Shown piece by piece: positions 56,500 to 64,000 of a stretch of DNA of 64,000 nucleotides. Position numbers and translations under genes: made by a program. The stretch is taken from positions 43,122,998-43,186,997 of the forward strand of contig NC_062223.1 of assembly GCF_902686445.1 (NCBI RefSeq), read 5' to 3'. Positions within the stretch are counted from its first letter, which is position 1. Each line of letters begins with the position of its first letter. Source of the DNA: Sciurus carolinensis. Taxonomy: Eukaryota; Chordata; Mammalia; Rodentia; Sciuridae. Under the pieces are notes generated by a model that saw only the letters and a list, made by a program, of their open reading frames with translations, had not been told where the DNA came from and did not search any database.

Positions 56500-56600
56500 T
56501 CTTTTTTATTGCATTACAGTTGTACATAGCATTAGGGTTCATGTTGACACAATCATACAAGCATGGAAAATCATCTGTTCCACTTCAGCCATGGAAGTGA
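56500..56600 (-). repeat. Another short L1 3'-end piece
   Basis: The plus strand shows 'ttgcattacagttgtacata' and 'cacaatcatacaagcatgga' followed by 'aatcatctgttccacttc', a different and older rodent L1 3'UTR form. Confidence 0.6.
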
Positions 56601-57729
56601 CCTTTGTGAGACCATGCGTACCTGAAAATATTTTTATTATCTGCTCGTGCTTCATTTGTATTTGGCTGGTCAAACTTTATTATAAACTCCATAGCACTTG
56701 TTACACCCATGCGTTTGTCTGTCCAAGAGTTGAAGAATAGGCATGTATTTAACCTCACATATGAAGCACGATCCTCCATCTCTCTTGTGCAAGGACTGGC
56801 TGTGGGTGCATGACATGCAATCTACAGTAAGATAAGGCAGGAGATAATTAATACCCTCCTCATCTGCCATCCATATTTTTACTTAGCAGACACTTGCAGA
56901 ATGCCTGTACTATGTGCCATATACGGTGCCCAATGCTGGGACTTGTTTTGATTAGAGATGATTAATATATATATATATTTACTTTGACAGGCTCACCTGG
57001 AGCCCTCGGGCCATATGGCAACACTAAGACTTTTCTTTCAAGTTGCTCTCGCCTCTACCAGGTCAGCTTCCCTTATTTTAGTCAGCAGAAGCCAAACTCA
57101 ATAGAAGAGCCTGCCAAGAAAAGGGCATGACAATGAACGCCAGATTTTTGCAGGTGTCGCCAGGCAAGCAGGATAGAAGACCTATTGTCTAGAGTCGAGG
57201 GGCTCCAAGGGGTCAGGCAAAGCTCAGCCTCACCTGCTTAGAGAATGTACCAGAACCTCTGTTCTGCTCTATGAAAAGTGAACAGAGCTCCCGTGAAATG
57301 GCACATTCCCCGTTTGCAAGAGCAGCCGAAGGGGGTCTCGGAACAGAACGAGAGTACAGAAGGTGGAAGCAAAACCAGCAACAACATCTCCATCATCGTC
57401 GGTGTTATTGTTGCTCCCGAAACCAGAAGGGCAAAGCCCCTTTAGTATGACTGATTGAAACACTATACTATGCTAGGGACAAAGTGGCATGAAGACATGA
57501 TACTCACCTCTGCTTCCCTTTTCAGAGATGTTTTTCATTATCTATAAGTAAAATTCCCCTAGAAGAATTCAACCCAAAGTCAGGATTGCTGTCCTAAAAA
57601 CACAATTCCTTTCTAATCCTGCAACACTGCTATGGGAATTTAGTCCAAGGAACTAATGGGACACGAGATATTAGTGCTAGACATTATGAACTCATGGAAG
57701 ATCTGAGAAAAGATAGAGTGATACCAAAA
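56601..57729. other. Mostly unique sequence
   Basis: An antisense L2-type end is visible at about 56880-56945 ('actatgtgccatatacggtg'). A TA run lies at 56963-56980. No gene is recognised. Confidence 0.35.
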
Positions 57730-58080
57730 TACTACTATATAATCAAAAAGTGAAAATTGCCTAAATACCTTTCTGATTAAAGATTTGGGCAATGCCCTCA
57801 TTCAGTAGAATACAATTCAGTTTGTGATCCATGATTATGTGATAGAAATGTATTCACTGATGTAGAAAGATGTTTATAATATGTTATATATTATTTTTGT
57901 ACATATGTATGCACATGCCTATATATTCAGAAAAATATCTGATTGGAAAAACACCAAGGCATTAAGAGAAGTTATCTCTGGGTTGGGAGAACATTGGTGA
58001 GTTTATTTATGGACTAGCTTATCTGTATCTTTCAGAATAGTCCTATCTTGCCTTTGTAATAAGAAAAACAATAAGAAGAG
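57730..58080 (+). repeat. Possible ancient LINE-1/HAL1 3' end
   Basis: The segment has 'ggcaatgccctcattcagta', 'aatacaattcagtttgtgat', 'gatgtagaaagatgtttata' and 'agaagttatctctgggttgg', the order of an old L1M/HAL1-type 3' region in plus orientation. Confidence 0.5.
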
Positions 58081-60244
58081 GTATTTAAGTGTCCCGGATA
58101 AAGAAGAAAGGAAGGGTTTCTGGGAGTAATGGTGGAAGCTTCCCAAGGTACATGGTTTTCAGGAGCCCCTCTTGGCACTCCTCACTCCATCAGTCTAAGG
58201 TTTCTGGTTCTCCGCAGCACAGGCTTGAGCAGACCTGACTGCAGGTGGCTAGGAGATTAAGTCTTGGCTGCAGCCACAAGGGTCCCAGCCGCCCACATAG
58301 ATTGGTGAGTCAGGGCTTGCTCTGTGCTTGCAAGAAGCATCCAAGCATCAAACCTGGAGGTCACGGAGAGGTCATCTCTCATCAGAAACCTTACAAAGAT
58401 GCTGATCCAGTAGAGGAAGTCCTTCTGGAAGGCAGGTTCTGGAAACTGCCTCACAGGGCTGAGCTGTATTTCATCTGCTCTCCAGTCGGCTCAGAGCTTG
58501 GGTGAGGCCATGCCCAGGTTTGTGCAACATGGTGCCACCTGCCCCAAGCTAACTGCCCATTCTCTGAATGAGACACTGACTTCCCTATGGTCTGGTTTGC
58601 CTACCGTGCTCCAGATTTGAGCGAGATTTTCCCAATTCTTGCTACTTGGCAGACTTGATGTTATCCTCTTCATTTTTCCAAAGAAGAAATGGAGCTCAAC
58701 AATTTCCCCAGCACCTCATAAGAAACCAGGCTGGGATTTGCACGAGCTCTACCTCACTCCAGAGCTTGCCTTGTCTTGGGCACAGGGCTACTTTTCCTCT
58801 CCTCCAGCCTTTCTGTCTCTAGCCCACATTCCAGCATCGACCCTACCCTGCATGGTGGACCTCTTGTCTCCAGATGAGTCAGGAGCTGCCTTCCCTTCTT
58901 TGGAGCTCAGCATGTGCCCAGCAGTAAACCGGATCGCTTATTGTCTAGGGACACTGTGCATGTGCCTTATTTCCCTCCCCCAAAGAATTTTATAACCTGG
59001 AAGGCAGTTGGGCTAAATTACACAGGGGTAACCACCTCAAAATCTGAGATGCCAAAACAAAAAGATGACTCCTCATTTTCTCTATAGGACCACTCTAGAC
59101 CAGCCAGCAAGTTCTGCAAAGCATAAGCCCCAGGAGATGTAAACTTCCAGACCGCCCGCATCTTGAACATCACTGGCATGCTGACAAGAGACAGGCAAAG
59201 GATTTATTCAAAGCTCTTGGCCAAAGCAGGTCCCACGGCCGGCCACATTCACCTTTAAGTGCACAGAGATGCACAGACTTCTCGTGTGCTTGGTAGGACT
59301 GAGGTCCAATACCTGTGAAGGGCTTCACCAACTCTCCCGCTGACTTTTTTGGTACCTCTGCTCCTGAGTTGGTGCAGTGCACATTGGCTACTCAGGCAAT
59401 CTACACGACCAATGCAAGGCCAGCAACGAAAAAATGGAACCTCAGGGCTATAACCATGAGGAACTGAATCCCATCAGCACCCTGAACCAGCAAGGTTCCA
59501 TGCCTCAAGAAAGAACACCCATGAGTCAGCCCCTGACTTCAGTTCATCAAGACCTGTGTTGGGATTCAGACCTACAGACTTCGAAATAACAAATTCATGT
59601 CCCCAGTCCCTAGAGCTGGACACCCTCCTTCGCTCACAGCTTCCTCCTTCCTCAAGTCGGCAGGGGTGGGTCACGTTCTTCTGTCACATCTCCTGACCCA
59701 CTCTTCTGTCTTCCTCTTCCACTTTTAAAGACTCAGTGATTGGATTCAGACCATGGGATCACCCAAGATAATCTCCTCATCGCTAGATCCGTAATGTTAA
59801 ACCACCTCTGCAAAGTCCCTTTCAGTATGGAAGGCAGGCAACATAGTTAGGGTTCCAGGCATTAGGGCACAGACATCCTTGGGGGAACGGCACCATTATT
59901 CTACTTTCTTTAAAAATTATGTATACATATATAGATAAACAAATTTAATATATGTATCACCTATACATATATAAATTTCATTTATTTACTTATATATGTA
60001 TTCATCATTCATTGTGATTGAGTCGGGAAGGCCAAGGAAGACTTGGTCCAGGACAGATGGACAAATAAACTCAGAGAGGCAAGAAGAAGGAGTGGGATCT
60101 CACACTGGTGCCTGAGAGAACTGTGAGTCCCCATCTGGGGTCTGAAGTGGGACCAGGGGGTCTGGCGGACATGAGGCAGGATAGGGGGCAGAGGTGGGTT
60201 GACTGAGTGCACTTGGTGAGGCAACTTGTACCTAGAGACTTTAA
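58081..60244. other. Unique sequence, no gene recognised
   Basis: No repeat is clear. Frames of up to 118 codons (58639-58995) give unfamiliar proteins and overlap minus-strand frames. About 59920-60005 is an AT-rich block of TATA/ATAT units. Confidence 0.3.
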
Positions 60245-60440
60245 GAGGGTGGGGGCCATGGAGTCAGACAGACCTGGGTTTGAGTCTCAGCTCTGCCACT
60301 CAATAGCATGACTATGGGCAAGTCGCTTACCCTTTGTGAGTCTCGCTGTGAAGTAAGATGCTGACAGTTGCCCCTGTCTCATGGAAGCGTTGGGAAGCTT
60401 CATTGAGGCCACACATGAAGTTCTTAAAATTTACTGGAGA
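60245..60440 (+). repeat. MIR SINE, nearly full length
   Basis: It contains 'catggagtcagacagacctg', 'ggtttgagtctcagctctgc', 'gactatgggcaagtcgctta' and 'ccctttgtgagtctcgctgt', the left and middle MIR blocks in plus orientation. Confidence 0.85.
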
Positions 60441-60868
60441 ATGCAGTTACAATTATTACCAAGCAGGACCTTTGTGGTTTGAGGTTGGCTCACCAGCAAT
60501 GAGAGGACAGAATCCTGGAGGACCAGACAGGTGGACTGCGGGAGAATTTTGCCAGCCTGCTGTCCCTCCAGTGTCAATCCCCGGGGTCCCACAAACCAGA
60601 CACCCTCAAGGGGAGAGACTGGCCTGGTGTGGTTTACCAAAACTCCTTCCTCTGCCCATCTTGAACGTGCCTTGACACTGTGTTTAAGTGTAAGGGACAC
60701 AGGTCCATACCAAGACCAGTGCTCAAACAAAGTCATGTTGTCATCTCCTGAGAGGGTGGTTGGGCCTCTCTTCAATCCCAAGATACTTTAACAGACACAA
60801 AGCAGTGATTTTGCTCTGTCTGAGACTTCACTTATCAGTCTACAAATTCTGAGCCTTAAAATTAACAC
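60441..60868. other. Unique sequence
   Basis: No gene is recognised. Overlapping frames on both strands (60358-60791) are shadows. Confidence 0.3.
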
Positions 60869-60966
60869 CGGGACTAGGGATATAGCTCAGTTGGTAGAGT
60901 GCTTGCCTCGCAGGCACAAAGCCCTGGGTTCAATCCCCAGCACCACAAAAAAATAAAAAATAAATT
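60869..60966 (+). mobile_element. ID SINE with tRNA-like promoter
   Basis: It has 'agggatatagctcagttggt' (A box), 'ccctgggttcaatccccagc' (B box) and an A-rich tail with AATAAAAAATAAAT. Flanking 'aaattaa' repeats suggest a short duplication. It is close in sequence to the copy at 38297. A tRNA scan would read an Ala-like anticodon, but stem pairing is poor and the tail marks it as a SINE. Confidence 0.92.
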
Positions 60967-61729
60967 AATAAACATTGATGTCACACACAATTGAATTGGG
61001 ACTAGGCATTCAGAACTTATCTTCAGAGGAGTGGGGGAAGGGCACAAATATGTATATGCATATATGTGCAAATAAGTAAAGCAAGTATGTTTTGCTGATT
61101 TACTGATTTTGAGATGCTTTTATCGTTCTAAGCTGAAGAGCAAACGAAATGGGGAAAACACATGAGAATTAACCAGGATGTGTTCAATTCTGGATTTTCT
61201 CTGCAAGACTATAGGGTTTGTAGAGCCTAAGTGAGCAGAACAGGGCTTGCCCAAGTAAGGCCGGAGGCATCTGGGAGCAATGACTGCACCTTGCCACCTA
61301 CACCCTCCACCCCACTGTAATTTTTTTTTGGTACCACCAAAATAATAAGTAGTCATTTTAGAAAATACAGATTACTACATAGGAATAACAATTAAGTTCA
61401 TGTACAGACCCACCTCCTAGATAAAACCATAATTAATATTTTGTAATGTCCTTTTCATTTTATTTCCACACAAATACTTTTCAATTGAACCCAAATGGAA
61501 TTCCTTTGCACATACTGTCTTGAGAGAATGAATATTTATTAGGCACTGTTTATGTCACCCCCGCTACCCCAGTCCCAGTTTCCTGCGCACGCGCTCCCTC
61601 TCTCTCTCTCTCTCAAAAACTTCTTCGCAAAATAGTAATAAAAACATAAACTGGCATATAGTAAGTATTCAACACATGTTAACAATTATCATTATCATAA
61701 ACAACAACCATAATTATTATCTTGCTTAA
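60967..61729. other. Unique sequence with a CT microsatellite
   Basis: A (CT)n run lies at 61594-61614. No gene is recognised. Confidence 0.35.
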
Positions 61730-61850
61730 GTATCACTGAAACTCTGCCAAATCATTACAGATGAAAAAACTAAGGCTCAGAGAATTATTATTTGCCCAAC
61801 CCACACAACTTATAAGGGATGAATTCAGAATTTGAAAAGGTGAACAAGAA
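61730..61850 (-). repeat. MIR SINE remnant
   Basis: The plus strand has 'cattacagatgaaaaaacta', 'aggctcagagaattattatt' and 'gggatgaattcagaatttga', the antisense MIR core. Confidence 0.7.
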
Positions 61851-64000
61851 GGACAGAAAGTCAGTTTTTCAGAGGACATTTTATCTTGAAAATCTTCACC
61901 AACTTCTTAAATGGATTACTGAGAAAGTCCAGGATCAGACAGTTCCTTCCAGAATCTTCTCACTGCATCAACCTAACTGGTTTGTAGCTGATTGTTTCCA
62001 CCCAGATTAATTACTCCCAAACTCCCCTTTGGATAAGGAGCAGCAATAAAGTGACAACTACTCAAGATGACTTTCCAAAGTCCCGGGGCCCTCAAGACTG
62101 GTTCTTTTTATTCCCAATCCTGACCTATTTATTTTAAATAATAACAGCTCAAGCACAGATAACGAGGCATCCAGGTTTCTCTTGTAGAGACTTTGGGATT
62201 GGCCACTGCCTCCCTGTGCCTTCTGAGCCCTTCATTAGAATGTGCCCTTGAGAAAATAAAATTAGACTGTCCTTGTCAGCCATTTGCACTTTATCAGACT
62301 TCATTCATTGGATTCTCACAGATCTCCCAGCTAGAGTGGCTTGTGCAGGATTCATCCCACGTGGTCACATTTGCTCCTCTGCTTCATACACAGGCACACA
62401 CGTGTATCCATGCACACTCACACATACACATGTGCATGCTGAGCTGCTATGAGTCATGTGCTTGAGTATCTCAAATCTGGCGCCAAGATCTGGGCCAGCC
62501 CAGGTCACAACAGGGTAAACAGCTTGGCACACAGTTCCATTGTCCAAGGGAATATGGATTCAGACAAAATTAATCAAGGAAGAACCAACTTAAGGCTCTT
62601 AATTCTTTTGCTGCACCTGCATCCAAGTTCTCTGCTTCTCTCCGGTTCCTAGGGAGTGAATAAGACAAGGGAAGACCCAGCAAGATGTTCACAATCACAT
62701 GACCTGCAGGGTAATGTGCAGAACTCCACCCGCCCCCAAAACCCAATTGCTAAAGCTGGTTTGCTGATGGTGACAAATGCCTGGAATTCTACCATTAGAA
62801 TGTCATCCTTGTGGATTAAAGTCATGGAACTGCAGAAGACCCTCTAGTAAAATGCACATGCCTCTGGGGAAATAAAGGGAGGCATGTTAATCAGTCACAC
62901 ATTAATGCCAATTACTGTATTGGACTACCTCCTGCTGTCTACCTGGCCCTTAGGGCACCAGGACAAGTAAGCTTGGATGGTGGGCTTTATCCGTGCGGGT
63001 GGGATGGGAAGTGAGGCAGCATGAGCACTGGATTCTCAGGAGGAAGGCGCTGAGGGCAGGCCTGACCTTACAAGCTTGATAACCCCTGGCTGGCAGGGTG
63101 ACTGGTGCAGCAGACGCTGCTGGGTGAACTTAGGCAGCTCCCTGGCCTATCTTGGTGACTCAGCCACACCCTGAAGGTGATCAAGGTGACCTACAGCTCC
63201 AGGCAGCTGGGTGCAGAATTAATTAATGACTGTGAAGGAGCCTGAAAACATGAGGCCCGTTGAGATGCAAGACGTGATTATTAAGTCATTACGAGGACTG
63301 GCTAATTATCGTTTCTAAAGTTGCAGTAGAAAGAGGCAGCTCTCTGTTGCTCTAGATGGGGAAAATCTCAAGAATCGTGGAAAAAAAAGAGTAAGAGAGA
63401 AGGTACACAAGTCCACCCCTTAGGGCTTGTTCTCTGTTGGAAAGCTGGTCATTCTGCATCCTGAGGAACCAACCAGTGGGACATGTTTTACGGTGTATGA
63501 GAAGCAGCAGTCTGTGATGGATTTTTCTGGGCTACTGGCTGGCACTACCTGCCAATTTTCCCTAGGAATTGGAACATCAAACATTAAAGAACTGACCTGC
63601 AATGACTCCTATTATACTTTCTTGGGTGGTCCAGGTGGTAGGAGTGACCTAGTGCTTTAAAGACCAGAGAGGGAGGAGGAACACAAGCAAGTCTTGGCCA
63701 CACTCAGCCAGTGGACAGGTGTGAAACCTTGTGCCAGCAGGTTCCTTAACCTCCTGAGCTCCAGTTTCTTCCTCTACAAAACTGGGAGTCAAAAACCCAA
63801 GAATTTATGTGCAGCATTAAGTGCTGTTTGGATGATATTTCTATTGCTCCAAATGCTTCTAGGATGTCATTTGGGACAGTCTTTGTCCAGACCAGTAGAT
63901 CTCACCCAACAGCCCACCACAGTACCTAAAATAATGAACAGTTGAGTTACTTTCACTAAAGGATTTCCACCTCTTAAAGGTTCATCCTTAAAATGTAGAC
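61851..64000. other. Mostly unique, possible conserved non-coding DNA
   Basis: No gene is recognised. About 62240-62350 and 63190-63345 lack repeat signatures and contain clusters of homeobox-like TAAT cores. A weak MIR-like remnant lies around 63715-63800 ('aggttccttaacctcctgag'). Confidence 0.35.

Noticed and set aside
60869..60945. tRNA gene (Ala-like anticodon)
   Set aside because: Same reasoning: SINE tail and weak stem pairing, near-identical relative at 38297.

Overview
The window looks like ordinary nuclear DNA of a rodent, most likely a squirrel-group (Sciuridae-related) species. The evidence is an AT-rich, CpG-poor composition, many nested LINE-1 copies, tRNA-derived ID SINEs, and composite SINEs whose left half is B1-like (7SL-derived) and whose right half is ID-like. 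That B1-ID arrangement is known from squirrel-related rodents. Eutherian-wide fossils (MIR, L2, MER5, MER20, MaLR LTRs) fill much of the rest. I found no host protein-coding exon, functional RNA gene, CpG island or prokaryote-type system, so the window is best read as intergenic or deep intronic. All the recognisable longer open reading frames are LINE-1 remnants.

Layout. 1-8.7 kb: mostly unique sequence with old L1, MIR, L2, MER5/MER20 and one MaLR LTR. 8.7-19.2 kb: a minus-strand LINE-1 nest. Ancient L1 (8.7-11.3 and 18.4-19.2 kb) contains an L1 3' end and a small poly(A) retrocopy. It also holds an older rodent L1 (11.3-12.2 and 17.8-18.4 kb), into which a near full-length L1 (12192-17847) inserted with a perfect 14-bp target duplication. 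That copy has a 5'UTR, a broken ORF1, a broken ORF2 and a 3'UTR carrying telomere-like repeats. 19.2-23.9 kb: mostly unique. 23.9-26.5 kb: an unusual chimera, the 5' half of an L1 (5'UTR, ORF1, endonuclease) joined to a non-homologous tail with its own AATAAA and poly(A), the whole flanked by a 15-bp duplication. 30.3-40.6 kb: ancient plus-strand L1s that received two MaLR LTRs, three SINEs and a twin-primed (5'-inverted) L1. 40.6-64 kb: mostly unique DNA with scattered MIR, L2, SINE and short L1 3' ends, plus a few stretches that look like possible conserved non-coding DNA.

The features do not form a pathway. They form a layered record of retrotransposition in which L1 machinery mobilised itself, the SINEs and at least one cellular or chimeric transcript. 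Family names come from remembered consensus sequences, without alignment, so boundaries of old repeats are approximate (tens of bases or more).
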